NCBI GenBank assembly: GCA_002311345.1
Contig: DCAA01000019.1
Coordinates: 1 to 41,537, forward strand
DNA from: Planctomycetes bacterium UBA1146
GTDB taxonomy: Bacteria; Planctomycetota; UBA8108; UBA1146
Reading direction: 5' to 3'
Length of the DNA: 41,537 nt
The notes below the pieces were generated by a model. That model ran no database searches. It saw nothing but the letters and a program-made list of their open reading frames with translations, and had not been told where the DNA came from. The number at the start of each line of letters is the position of its first letter. The first letter of the stretch is position 1. The position numbers were made by a program, and so were the translations under genes. This document shows, one piece after another, positions 1-8,095 of this stretch.

Positions 1-956
1 GCGTCGATGGTGAGCCTCTTGGGATGAGACGGCGGTACCGTGAAAAGGTAGAGAGATTGAAGATCGGACCAGCTGATCGTTTCGTTCTTCGAGAGTTCCT
101 TGACCAGGTCGATGCGCAGGTGAGTCCAGCCCTTTTTCTTGATGGTCAGGTGGTGGTAATAGCAATCTCTCCTGAGAAGACCGCGGATTCCTCCGGTGCC
201 GGCCCAGGCCTGATTGGGGCTGATCTCATCTCGACCGAAGAAGAGAGTGAACTTGCCGAAGTTGTCATCTTCGCTGTGGATCGAGATGCGCAGCCAACGG
301 TAGTCCTCCATCACCACATCCCCGATGGAAGCCAGCGGCAGTCGACCAAAATTGAAGCCGGCAAATCCTTGCCCACCTCCGGAGCGCCACTCGAGGGCAC
401 TCTCTCCCTCGAAGATGCGGTCGGGATCTTTTGTGATGCGGGTACGATCCTCGGGCAGCGCCTTGCGCGCGGCCTGTTCCGTTTCGACCGGCTCCTTTTC
501 GAATTTGGCCAGGTCGAGGAATAGTATCGGATAGACCTCATCGTGTAGTTCATCGATCGAGGTGCGCAGGGGCGTGTCGCCGTATTTTTTCACCAGACCT
601 TCGACGGCACTCCAGCATCTTCTGTACTTCTTGCGGACGAGATCCTGAGCGGCTCGATCAAGGGTTTTTCCGCCCTTACAGGCGCTTTCCCACGGTTCGA
701 GACGAGATCGGGATTCCCTGTCAACGGTATCCTTGCGTGCGCTTGTGAAGGCTTTCCCTGCCCCCCTCCAGTCGCGTTGCTCGAACAGTTCTTTTCCCTG
801 CTCGAAAGTTTTGCGCCCCTCGTCGGTCTTGAAGATAGGATCGGGAAGTGAGTTTTCCGTGGTGGCATCGAGACCCGCGTCGTCATCCGGTACGGATTGC
901 AACGACAGTACTGAAAGAGGGATGAGCAGGATCCACGGCAGGAATCCTCCGGGCAT
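1..956 (-). CDS. Secreted protein with beta-sandwich-like C-terminus (3' end outside window)
   Basis: Read on the minus strand, the frame is open from an ATG at 956 to the window edge, so about 318 residues are seen and the C-terminus is missing. The ATG is preceded by AGGAG about 7 nt upstream. The protein begins with a signal peptide (MPGGFLPWILLIPLSVLSLQ). A charged helical stretch follows, around residues 45-130 (TFEQGKELFEQRDWRGAGKA), resembling one or two TPR-like helices. From about residue 180 there are beta-rich segments (WLRISIHSEDDNFGKFTLFF; GWTHLRIDLVKELSK; LQSLYLFTVP) ending in RLTID, the pattern of the last strand of galactose-binding or CBM-like jelly-roll domains. I cannot name the family. 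It is divergent from the lipoprotein gene at 1072, with a shared 115-nt promoter region. Gene reality is well supported by the signal peptide, ribosome site and long open frame; the function is unknown. Confidence 0.75.
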   Translation of the reverse strand, partial: MPGGFLPWILLIPLSVLSLQSVPDDDAGLDATTENSLPDPIFKTDEGRKTFEQGKELFEQRDWRGAGKAFTSARKDTVDRESRSRLEPWESACKGGKTLDRAAQDLVRKKYRRCWSAVEGLVKKYGDTPLRTSIDELHDEVYPILFLDLAKFEKEPVETEQAARKALPEDRTRITKDPDRIFEGESALEWRSGGGQGFAGFNFGRLPLASIGDVVMEDYRWLRISIHSEDDNFGKFTLFFGRDEISPNQAWAGTGGIRGLLRRDCYYHHLTIKKKGWTHLRIDLVKELSKNETISWSDLQSLYLFTVPPSHPKRLTID

Positions 957-974
957 GATGATCTCCTGTCCTCT

Positions 975-999
975 ATTCGGGTCCCGCACCGGGCCGAAT
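975..999. promoter_or_regulatory. Interrupted palindrome in divergent promoter region
   Basis: ATTCGG-GT-CCCG, a CAC loop, then CGGG-CCGAAT form an inverted repeat of 6 + 4 bp with a two-base bulge. It lies between the starts of the divergent genes at 956 (minus) and 1072 (plus). It could be an operator or an mRNA hairpin in either 5' leader. No regulator gene is adjacent. Confidence 0.35.
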
Positions 1000-1071
1000 G
1001 TCCTCCAGCGCGGCAGGATTCGACCTCGAGGTGAACTTTCAGTATTCTAGAGCCAAAGAGGAGAACTTCCA

Positions 1072-2703
1072 GTGCAGCCATCGGCAATACGGTCCACATC
1101 CAGACTCGTTGTGGTTTCTGTGCTTCTGGTCACCGTCTCAGGATGCTGGGGGGACTCCGCCGACTCCGTAAAACCTCGAACCCGGCCCCAGGATCATCCC
1201 TCCATCGAATCCACCGCTGCTCCTGAACAGCAATCGGGTGCGCCTGGGGCACTGCGCCGCGCCGATCTTCCCGAGTTGACTGCGGAAGTGATCGCCGATG
1301 CCGAGAATCTTGTGATGGGATCCTGCAGTCGTTGCCATGCACCCTTGCCGCCCGATGCTCTGCCGCGCCGTGCCTGGGAGAAGGCGATTCTCGCGATGGA
1401 TGGATTGGTGGATGAATGGGGGCAGGTGGGTGCGACGACCGAGGAGATCGCCATAGCGTTGCATTACTACGAGAAGGAAGCGCCCGAGGAACTCGAGTAC
1501 GACCAGAACCTGCCCGAACAGGATCTCTACTTCGAAACGGTCGAACTGACGCCATCGGGTCTCGAATCGGAACGGATTCCGGCGGTCTCCGACCTCTTGA
1601 TGCTCGGCGGAGATCGAGGACCTAGCGAAGGGATTCTCGTTTCCGAACTTCGCAGTCGTCGTCTGATGTTCTTGCCGTACGGGGCCCTCGAAGCGACCGA
1701 ACTGGTCCCTTACATGGGATCGATCGACTTCAACTATCCAGCCTCCCTGAGCCATGTCGATTTCGACGGCAAGGGAAAGCTCGACATCCTCGTTTCATCC
1801 ATCGGTGGCATGAATCCTAGCAACGAGGTGGAGGGGGGAGCCTGGATCATCGCCAGATCTGATCGAAAGATGGCAGCGTTTCAGGTCGGTGGAGCGCTGG
1901 CACGCGCCTGTGCTCTCGAGGGGGCTGATTTCGATGGGGATGGCGATATCGATCTCGTCTCCTGTGCCTTCGGGTTCCGGGGGCCTGGTCGTCTGGTGTG
2001 GCTGGAGAACATCGGTGGACGCTTCATACCCAGAGAACTCGACAAGCGTGACGGATTTGTCGCTACGGTGCTCGAGGATATCGATGGGGACGGTGATATC
2101 GATATCGTCGCACTGCTCTCGCAACATCATGAACTCTTGATGCAGTTCACCAATATGGGTGATGGAGTGTTCGAGCCAAAAGTGCTGTTGAGTTTTCCCC
2201 ACGCTGCATGGGGGTCCTCCGACCTGATGGGGGTCGATATCGATCAGGATGGAGATCGCGATCTGATCATCGTCAATGGCGATACACTCGACGACAACAC
2301 CCCCAAGCCGATCCATGGTGTCAGGTGGTTGGAGAGGTCGGGAGATCAGTACACCACCTTGCACGAGATCCTGCTTCTACCCGGCTGCGAGCGAGCCGCG
2401 GTCGGTGATCTCGATGGCGATGGAGATCTGGACGTGGTGGGGGCAGCGTTCTTTCCGCAACTTCCGCCGGATGATTGGCAGCGCTGGGATTCGGTGGTCT
2501 GGGCCCAGAATCTCGGCGATGCCAAATCGTGGCAAGTGCGTACCCTGGAGGTAGGGAATCCGGTGCATTCGGCGGTATTGCTCGATGACGTGGATCGCGA
2601 TGGAAAAGTAGATGTGATCCTGGGGAACTACGTGTGGCTGCGACCAGCAGGGGCGCCCTCAGCACGCAGAGATTATCTCACCATACTGCGGCGGACCAAT
2701 TGA
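1072..2703 (+). CDS. Lipoprotein with CxxCH haem motif and FG-GAP/VCBS-type repeats
   Basis: The gene starts with GTG, with GAGGAG 8 nt upstream. A lipobox VSGC places the lipidated Cys at residue 25. A c-type haem motif CSRCH lies at about 85-89, followed by helices typical of a small cytochrome c-like segment (WEKAILAMDGLVDEW). From about residue 170 the chain has repeated calcium-binding FG-GAP/VCBS-like elements: DFDGKGKLDILV, DFDGDGDIDLV, DIDGDGDIDIV, DIDQDGDRDLIIV, DLDGDGDLDVV and DVDRDGKVDVIL. These are expected to fold as a beta-propeller on the cell surface or in the periplasm. Covalent haem would need cytochrome c maturation. FG-GAP proteins with a short cytochrome segment occur in several environmental phyla; the substrate or partner is unknown. 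It ends 9 nt before the convergent gene at 2713. The repeats and lipobox are seen directly; electron transfer is inferred. Confidence 0.85.
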   Translation: MQPSAIRSTSRLVVVSVLLVTVSGCWGDSADSVKPRTRPQDHPSIESTAAPEQQSGAPGALRRADLPELTAEVIADAENLVMGSCSRCHAPLPPDALPRRAWEKAILAMDGLVDEWGQVGATTEEIAIALHYYEKEAPEELEYDQNLPEQDLYFETVELTPSGLESERIPAVSDLLMLGGDRGPSEGILVSELRSRRLMFLPYGALEATELVPYMGSIDFNYPASLSHVDFDGKGKLDILVSSIGGMNPSNEVEGGAWIIARSDRKMAAFQVGGALARACALEGADFDGDGDIDLVSCAFGFRGPGRLVWLENIGGRFIPRELDKRDGFVATVLEDIDGDGDIDIVALLSQHHELLMQFTNMGDGVFEPKVLLSFPHAAWGSSDLMGVDIDQDGDRDLIIVNGDTLDDNTPKPIHGVRWLERSGDQYTTLHEILLLPGCERAAVGDLDGDGDLDVVGAAFFPQLPPDDWQRWDSVVWAQNLGDAKSWQVRTLEVGNPVHSAVLLDDVDRDGKVDVILGNYVWLRPAGAPSARRDYLTILRRTN

Positions 2704-2712
2704 CAACGGGGC

Positions 2713-4719
2713 TCAGCCCTCTCCCTCGCCTTCCTCGCGGCGTTCTCGCGTTCGATCGGGAGGAGCAACTTGTGGTGGCTGGATTGTTTCTGATGGCTCC
2801 TCCAGCGCCTGCTGCCACTGTCTCTCGACCGTCTCCAGCAGCGCCTTGACCCCTGGTTCCAGTGATCCCGAATCGACCCTTCGTAACAGCCTCCCGGCAT
2901 TTCGTGGCGACATCAGTTTCAACTGTACTCTCGCCTCCAGGATGGTGGCCAGGAATCGTTTTGGTTCCAGCAATCGGGCTCTCTGGTACGCATCGAGTGC
3001 CTTCGGAAGTTCTCCCTTGCCTTCGAGCAACTGCCCGAGATTGATCCAGGCCCCGGTGTATCGAGGGTTGATATTGACGGCATGCTGGAAACTGGAGAGT
3101 GCCTGCAACGAATCGATGGGTACCAGCAGGGCACCGAGACTGTTCCAGGAAGGACTGTGGTCGGGCGCCGCCTCGGTGGCACTTCTGAACAATTCGAGAG
3201 CATCCTCGATACGGCCAGCTTCCTGTGCAAGGTGGCCGAGATTGTGGAGAGCGCGAACGTCATCTGGATGCTGCTCGAGGCTGCGGTGATACCACTGGGC
3301 CGCCTGCTGGGGTTGTTGCTTCTGTTCGTACATGTACCCGATGGCGACCGGATCGATACAGTAACTTTCGATCAGTGCTCGATCGGGTACGGCGATCGCA
3401 TGGACTCCCACCAGTAACAACAGATAAAGCACCACGGATTTTAGCGAGACGCCCCAGGTGACGATTCCACGAGCCGCCACGATGCAACCGAGCGCAAGGA
3501 TCGGAACCCGATATCTCCCGGCGACGAAGAATGCCAGTGCGGTCAGTGCTAGCGCCGCCATCACAAGCACAACGGGCAGATCTGATTGGCGAAGGCCACG
3601 CCGACAGAGCAATACCCCGGCGATGATCATGGCGATGAGAGGTCCACTGGTGCCAGGAAGCCAGGCGAGGATTTGCAGGGTGGTCGTTCGGTTCTTCTCC
3701 TCGATGAGGTTCTTGTTATTGGGCACGTCATGAGCCGAGAACAGTGCCGCCGTCTTGTGAACCATCTTCTGAATCCACTGGATGGGGAACGCTCTGATTT
3801 CATCGAGGGCCAGTCGGTAGTAGTGACGGCTACGCGCAGCGGCACCCTCGATGTCGGAGCCTTTGCGCAAGATCTCATCCCAGCGCGGCCCTGCCGCCAC
3901 CGAGGTGAGCCCATCGGCTCCGATCCCATCGCCGGTACGATTCCCGATGTAGAAATTGATACCCCCATTGGAGCTGATCAGAATCGGTTGCTGGCCGATT
4001 TTCATGTTGACGGCAAAGACCGGCATCAAGGTGACGAGGCAACCGGCCAGCACCGCCGTGGCGCGTCCACTACGGATCGGTATCGAACCGGATGTGAACC
4101 AGGCGGCAAGCGCCAGTGCACCGGCGACAGGAAGAGCGGTCGCCCTTGTCAGTGCAGCCAGTCCTATCGTCACTCCGACCAGCGCCCATGGCAGGGTGCG
4201 TGATTCTCTCGTTGCCGATAGTGCCAGTGAGACGGAGAGCACTATCAGGAACGTGAACAAGGTGGTGTCGAGCAACTGGCCACAGAAGTAGATCGGCATC
4301 CAGGCGATGGAGTAGAGCAGTCCGGCCAGCAAAGCGGCCCCAGTTCCACAGCAGGCTGCTGCGATCGACACGATGAGGATGGAAGTCGCGCCATCGAGCA
4401 GCGACTGGAGAATCTTCACCGTCCAGGCGTAGGAAACGGGAATTCCCTGACCGACCGCACCGATCTCCTGCCACCCCAGAGCGACCAGCGCCAGCAGCGC
4501 AGGATATCCGGGCGGCTTCCAGTAGGGTGTTGCATGAGAGGGACCATCTGCGAGAAATCCCCTGGTCTGATCAACATTGGTCAGTTCATCGACGATGGGG
4601 TAAGCAAAGGCAGGATCTTCTGAAGCCAGTTCGCTGATGGAGATCAGTCGCACGATGACAGTCAACAGGAAGACCAGTACGTAGATCCTCTTGCCGGTGG
4701 GCCACGGCGACTTCTTCAT
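2713..4719 (-). CDS. GT-C (PMT/ArnT-like) membrane glycosyltransferase with C-terminal TPRs
   Basis: This 668-residue protein starts with a positive N-terminus and a TM helix. It then has an extracytoplasmic loop with acidic residues (PIVDELTNVDQT) and the WKPPGYPALLAL signature seen in family-39-type (ArnT/PMT-like) glycosyltransferases. Roughly ten hydrophobic helices run to about residue 430. The C-terminal 200 residues are TPRs (YMYEQKQQPQQAAQWYHRSL; ALHNLGHLAQEAGRIEDALE; AWINLGQLLEGKGELPKALD) with a charged, proline-rich tail. Family members transfer a sugar from a polyprenyl-phosphate carrier to protein or lipid on the outer face of the membrane; here the donor and acceptor are unknown. 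It lies 17 nt downstream of the small lipoprotein gene at 4737-5171 and is probably co-transcribed with it. The ribosome site is weak (AACAGG directly before ATG), so the start is less certain than the gene. Confidence 0.82.
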   Translation of the reverse strand: MKKSPWPTGKRIYVLVFLLTVIVRLISISELASEDPAFAYPIVDELTNVDQTRGFLADGPSHATPYWKPPGYPALLALVALGWQEIGAVGQGIPVSYAWTVKILQSLLDGATSILIVSIAAACCGTGAALLAGLLYSIAWMPIYFCGQLLDTTLFTFLIVLSVSLALSATRESRTLPWALVGVTIGLAALTRATALPVAGALALAAWFTSGSIPIRSGRATAVLAGCLVTLMPVFAVNMKIGQQPILISSNGGINFYIGNRTGDGIGADGLTSVAAGPRWDEILRKGSDIEGAAARSRHYYRLALDEIRAFPIQWIQKMVHKTAALFSAHDVPNNKNLIEEKNRTTTLQILAWLPGTSGPLIAMIIAGVLLCRRGLRQSDLPVVLVMAALALTALAFFVAGRYRVPILALGCIVAARGIVTWGVSLKSVVLYLLLLVGVHAIAVPDRALIESYCIDPVAIGYMYEQKQQPQQAAQWYHRSLEQHPDDVRALHNLGHLAQEAGRIEDALELFRSATEAAPDHSPSWNSLGALLVPIDSLQALSSFQHAVNINPRYTGAWINLGQLLEGKGELPKALDAYQRARLLEPKRFLATILEARVQLKLMSPRNAGRLLRRVDSGSLEPGVKALLETVERQWQQALEEPSETIQPPQVAPPDRTRERREEGEGEG

Positions 4720-4736
4720 CCTGTTCCGATCTGCTG

Positions 4737-5171
4737 CTACTGGAGACCTTCCTTGAACTCGAGGATTCCTTCGATTCCGGTCACCTGACGGATGGAGTGT
4801 TCAGAGGTGAAGTTGCCAAGTTTCTCGGGATTTCCCCTGGTGAAACGGTAGGTGGCCCCTGATTCATCGAAGGTTCCCAAGATCCTGAAGGCGATGTCGT
4901 AGATGTTGTACTGAAGAGTCGTCGTCGTTGTACCTCCGTCGATCACGGTTACGGTTTTCTCCCCGAGATAGCCAACGATTTCCCCCTGTTGCAGGATACG
5001 AGTGTATGTTTCATCGCTGACTTCGGTTTCCTGTGGCGAAACGGAAATTGTCGAGTCCGGTCCGGAAGGCGTGGATCCACAGCCGCTCACGATGGACAGG
5101 AGCAGGAGGTTTACCACCAGCATGGTGGTGAAGGTGACTACAGAAAATCTGTTCTTGCTGAGGGCGTACAA
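4737..5171 (-). CDS. Small putative lipoprotein, unknown function
   Basis: I chose the TTG start at 5171 because AAAGGA lies 7 nt upstream and the product then begins MYALSKNRF followed by a hydrophobic stretch and the lipobox VSGC. An upstream start at 5255 would also be open but would add a charged extension before the signal peptide and run nearly into the divergent gene. The mature part of about 115 residues has no domain I recognise. It holds a threonine run (DGGTTTTTLQYN) and a beta-rich region with IYDIAFRILGTFDESGATYR. It is immediately upstream of the GT-C glycosyltransferase gene, with a 17-nt gap, so a role in the same envelope process is possible but unproven. Confidence 0.7.
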   Translation of the reverse strand: MYALSKNRFSVVTFTTMLVVNLLLLSIVSGCGSTPSGPDSTISVSPQETEVSDETYTRILQQGEIVGYLGEKTVTVIDGGTTTTTLQYNIYDIAFRILGTFDESGATYRFTRGNPEKLGNFTSEHSIRQVTGIEGILEFKEGLQ

Positions 5172-5261
5172 ACGATCATCCTTTCGGTAGGGACAATGAC
5201 CATCTTTCCGGGTCTTCTGGAGAGCCAGCGCCCGCAAGCCAGGACGAAAGGGCAACTGACG

Positions 5262-5843
5262 ATGGAGAGCCTATCGGAGCACTTCGCTCTCTTCTACTAC
5301 CTGCTGCAGTGCTTGGGCTCCTCTCTTGGCCTGCTGTTGATCACCATCGGCATTCCTGGTCAGTTTCTACCCGGAATCATCGCTCTCGTCTTCTGGTTGT
5401 TCGGTATCGAACCATCGGATGAGGCCATTCAAACCCGTGGCATCGAGGCGCTGGTGTTGCTGGGGCTGGCCATCCTCGCCGAGATCATCGAGTTCCTGTC
5501 GGGCCTGATCGGCGGAAGGACGGCGGGATCGAGTCGCAGGGGAGCCGTTGGCGCGATCCTGGGCGGCTTTCTCGGCGGCGTGATCGGCAACCTGATGTTC
5601 CCTCTGATCGGAGGGCTCATCGGCATCTTGATGGGGACCGGGTTGGGTGCCTTCGTCGGTGAGTGGTCGGCTCAGTCGAAATCCCGTCGCCAGCAACCGA
5701 CAGTCGAAGGTGGTGACTCCAGGGCGCTGAAAGTCGGGTTCGCCTCGATGATCGGTCGGGCCGTGGGGTTGATAGCGAAACTGGCACTGGCGATGTGTTG
5801 CTTCCTGTACTGTATTGTCGCGCTCATTCGCGAACTGTGGTGA
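5262..5843 (+). CDS. DUF456 family membrane protein
   Basis: The ATG at 5262 is preceded by AAAGGG 9 nt upstream and gives a 193-residue product. The N-terminal membrane region has the family pattern: a helix with GLLLITIGIPGQFLPGIIAL, a second helix ending in the EIIEFLSGLIGG segment, and then a glycine-rich hairpin (GAVGAILGGFLGGVIGN; GGLIGILMGTGLGAFVGEW). These glycine-zipper-like helices are characteristic of DUF456. A C-terminal TM helix (LIAKLALAMCCFLYCIVALI) follows a short hydrophilic linker. The family's function is not established. The gene is divergent from the lipoprotein/glycosyltransferase pair, with about 90 nt between starts. Confidence 0.82.
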   Translation: MESLSEHFALFYYLLQCLGSSLGLLLITIGIPGQFLPGIIALVFWLFGIEPSDEAIQTRGIEALVLLGLAILAEIIEFLSGLIGGRTAGSSRRGAVGAILGGFLGGVIGNLMFPLIGGLIGILMGTGLGAFVGEWSAQSKSRRQQPTVEGGDSRALKVGFASMIGRAVGLIAKLALAMCCFLYCIVALIRELW

Positions 5844-5887
5844 GGGCGAGATTCGACGCCATTCCTTTCCCTTCGAGGAGGCCTCGC

Positions 5888-5915
5888 TTGACAGATCTCA
5901 GCGGTGAGATATCCT
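5888..5915 (+). promoter_or_regulatory. Candidate sigma-70 promoter upstream of tRNA-Asp
   Basis: A consensus -35 box TTGACA (5888-5893) is separated by 16 nt from a -10-like TATCCT (5910-5915). It faces the tRNA-Asp gene that starts 116 nt downstream, and no other plus-strand gene intervenes. The match is good at -35 and moderate at -10. Initiation is not proven. Confidence 0.45.
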
Positions 5916-6015
5916 TCATCGTCGGTCGCGAAGGAGACGGTTTGTACCCCCCGGGTGGGGCTTCTCTTCCCGTTGACCGGTTTTTCCGGGATCACTTCAG
6001 GTGATCTTGCGGATC

Positions 6016-6119
6016 AGGTTCGCGACTGATTGGGGACGTAGCTCAACTGGTTAGAGTACCGGCCTGTCGAGCCGGTTGTTGCGGGTTCGAGTCCCGTCGT
6101 CCTCGCCAGTCGCGAACCT
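6016..6119. repeat. Perfect 13-nt inverted repeat flanking tRNA-Asp
   Basis: AGGTTCGCGACTG at 6016-6028 is the exact reverse complement of CAGTCGCGAACCT at 6107-6119. The left arm ends 3 nt before the tRNA 5' end, and the right arm begins inside the encoded CCA. In a precursor RNA the arms could pair and extend the acceptor stem coaxially, burying the CCA end. Confidence 0.8.
6032..6108 (+). tRNA. tRNA-Asp (anticodon GTC)
   Basis: This is a 77-nt cloverleaf. The acceptor GGGGACG pairs with CGTCCTC (one G-T wobble). The D arm contains AGCTCAACTGGTTAGAGTA. The anticodon stem CCGGC/GCCGG carries loop CTGTCGA, giving anticodon GTC. The T arm GCGGGTTCGAGTCCCGT follows. Discriminator G73 is the tRNA-Asp identity base, and CCA is encoded. 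Confidence 0.97.
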
Positions 6120-6185
6120 CTGCCCTCCTCTACCCTTGCAACCACCAGATCCTCAGACGATGCTTTCGGGGCAACGGAGGTCGTC

Positions 6186-7007
6186 ATGCATCTGGGAGTC
6201 TGCTCCTGGTCTTTGTGTCCCGAGGGACCGCAAGATCTGATCGAAAAGGTCGGTGCCACTGAACTCTCTGCCGTGCAATTGGCCCTCGATCCGGTCCGTA
6301 CCAGCTGGGGAGAAGATTCCATCGGTCGAATCCGTGAGGCAGGAATCGAGGTGCTCAGTGCCATGATGATGATGGAAGCAGAGGATTACTCGACACTGGA
6401 ATCGATCCGGGTCACAGGGGGTGTGCGACCCGACGACAACTGGCAGAGAAATCTCGACTGTGCTGCCGAGAACGCCAGCATCGCGGCGGCTGCCGGGATC
6501 GGTTTGGTCAGTTTCCATGCCGGTTTCATCCCTCACGATCATGACGATCCCGAGCGCGACAAGATGATCGAACGCCTGGCGATCATTGCGCGGGTTTTCA
6601 ACGATGCCGGTTGCCGTGTCGCCCTTGAAACCGGGCAAGAAACTGCCCGGACGTTACTCTCGGTGCTCGAAGCGATGTCGCTGCCCGATGTCGGTGTCAA
6701 TTTCGATCCCGCCAACATGATTCTCTATGGAATGGGTGATCCCGTTGCCGCTCTCGATCAACTGGCTCCCCATGTATTTCAGCTTCATGTCAAAGACGCT
6801 CTTCCTTCCTCCAACCCACAGGAGTGGGGGAGCGAGGAGCCGGTGGGTGCAGGAGCTGTCGACTGGGCGGCTTTTTTCCAGGTGCTACGTGATCGAGGGA
6901 TCAGTGCGGATCTGGTCATCGAAAGAGAGGCCGGTTCTCAACGTGTAGAGGATGTAATCAGGGCTCGTCAGTTGATTGAACAATACTGCCAGGAGACCAA
7001 CCGATGA
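6186..7007 (+). CDS. Sugar phosphate isomerase/epimerase-like TIM barrel (AP endonuclease 2 fold)
   Basis: The 273-residue product has the xylose-isomerase-like TIM-barrel pattern. Strand 1 is LGVCSWSL. Probable metal ligands sit at the ends of strands: Glu in ALETGQET, Asp in NFDPANMILYG, His in FQLHVKDA, and Glu in LVIEREAG. FHAGFIPHDHDDPERD supplies further active-site His and Asp residues. GAGAVDW is the usual segment before the last helices. No signal peptide is seen, so it is cytoplasmic. Its stop overlaps the start of the Gfo/Idh/MocA gene by 4 nt (ATGA), so the two are translationally coupled. Together they probably isomerise and oxidise a sugar or inositol derivative. The exact substrate cannot be read from sequence. 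Confidence 0.88.
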   Translation: MHLGVCSWSLCPEGPQDLIEKVGATELSAVQLALDPVRTSWGEDSIGRIREAGIEVLSAMMMMEAEDYSTLESIRVTGGVRPDDNWQRNLDCAAENASIAAAAGIGLVSFHAGFIPHDHDDPERDKMIERLAIIARVFNDAGCRVALETGQETARTLLSVLEAMSLPDVGVNFDPANMILYGMGDPVAALDQLAPHVFQLHVKDALPSSNPQEWGSEEPVGAGAVDWAAFFQVLRDRGISADLVIEREAGSQRVEDVIRARQLIEQYCQETNR

Positions 7008-8023
7008 GTGAGATTGGTATCGGAATCATCGGTTTTGGATTCATGGGCCGCACACATCTGGAAGCCTATCTGCGAGCCTCGGAGTCGGGCATCTCGTGTG
7101 AGGTCCGAGAAGTTTTCAGCCTTGACGATCCATCATCGGCAAGTGGTGGAAATGTCGATACCGGGGCTTCGACGCCATTGGATCTGCTCGCATCGGAAAT
7201 CCGTTTTTCGAAGGAGGTCGACACATTACTGGCCTGCGATGATATCGATCTGGTCAGCATCTGTACCCCAACTGATACCCATGTCGATCTGGCCATCAAA
7301 GCGCTGGAGGCTGGAAAACACGTGCTACTGGAAAAACCGGTTGCCCTCAGTTGCATCGAGGTCGAACGACTTCAGCAATCCCATGACGGTAGTGGCCTGT
7401 TATGTATGCCGGCGATGTGTATGCGTTTCTGGCCAGGCTGGTCGTGGCTTCGTGCCACGGTTCAGGATGGAAGCCTCGGGGCTGTGACCAGTGCTTCCTT
7501 TCAGCGGTATGGCGCTTCTCCCACCTGGAGTCAGGACTTTTATCTCGACGAGCAGCGTTCTGGTGGCGCTCTCACCGATCTCCATGTCCACGATGCGGAT
7601 TTCATCATCGCCACCTTCGGCATGCCTGCCGAGGTCTCTACCTGCGGAACTCGTTCTCAACTGGTCACCCAGTACCGCTATCCGGATGGACCGCCCACGG
7701 TGATGGCGGAGGCAGCCTGGTATCCCGATCCGGGTTATCCATTTCAGATGAAATATCGTGTTGGCTTCGAGGATTCGGTCGCGGATTTCGATCTCTCTCG
7801 CCAGCAGGCACCGTTGATTCTGTATCGTGGGGGTGAGACGCAGGAGATTTCAATTCCCGACATCAACGGTTATGACGCCGAGGTGCGGCATATTCTCGAA
7901 TCGGTGCAACGAAACGAGAGTTCGATTCAGCCGGATCTGGCTGAGGCTGTCCGCGTTACCCGGCTGCTGGAAGCAGAAGCTCGAAGTCTCGATGAAGGAC
8001 GAAGCATTTCACTGTCTCCTTGA
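7004..8023 (+). CDS. Gfo/Idh/MocA family NAD(P)-dependent oxidoreductase (cytoplasmic)
   Basis: The 339-residue protein begins directly with the Rossmann fold: GIGIIGFGFMG at residues 5-15, then CTPTDTHVDLAIKALEAGKH and the catalytic-Lys motif EKP at 110-112 (HVLLEKPVAL). The C-terminal beta-sheet domain contains GGALTDLHVHDADFI, whose His residues match the family's second catalytic position. There is no signal sequence, unlike the Gfo proteins of the 12-18 kb cluster. It overlaps the upstream TIM-barrel gene by ATGA and is followed by a terminator hairpin, so the pair forms a small operon. Family members oxidise or reduce sugars, inositols or keto-sugars; the substrate is unknown. Confidence 0.9.
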   Translation: MSEIGIGIIGFGFMGRTHLEAYLRASESGISCEVREVFSLDDPSSASGGNVDTGASTPLDLLASEIRFSKEVDTLLACDDIDLVSICTPTDTHVDLAIKALEAGKHVLLEKPVALSCIEVERLQQSHDGSGLLCMPAMCMRFWPGWSWLRATVQDGSLGAVTSASFQRYGASPTWSQDFYLDEQRSGGALTDLHVHDADFIIATFGMPAEVSTCGTRSQLVTQYRYPDGPPTVMAEAAWYPDPGYPFQMKYRVGFEDSVADFDLSRQQAPLILYRGGETQEISIPDINGYDAEVRHILESVQRNESSIQPDLAEAVRVTRLLEAEARSLDEGRSISLSP

Positions 8024-8032
8024 TGTGAAAAA

Positions 8033-8064
8033 GGAGACCGGCATAACGCCGATCTCCCGTTGTT
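8033..8064. terminator. Bidirectional rho-independent terminator
   Basis: GGAGACCGGC (8033-8042) pairs with GCCGATCTCC (8048-8057) across an ATAAC loop, with one C-A mismatch. On the plus strand CGTTGTTTT follows the stem. On the minus strand the stem is followed by TTTTT (8028-8032 read in reverse). It sits between the convergent genes ending at 8023 (plus) and 8096 (minus) and can serve both. Confidence 0.75.
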
Positions 8065-8095
8065 TTCATCGTCGAATCCAGTTGCTACAAGGTCT

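Noticed and set aside
24..524. 166-codon plus-strand open frame at the window start
   Set aside because: The opposite strand encodes a continuous protein with signal peptide and ribosome site from 956; this frame has neither.
6014..6364. Minus-strand open frame with GLEPATTGSTGRYSNQLSY
   Set aside because: It is the antisense translation of tRNA-Asp running into the antisense of the TIM-barrel gene.
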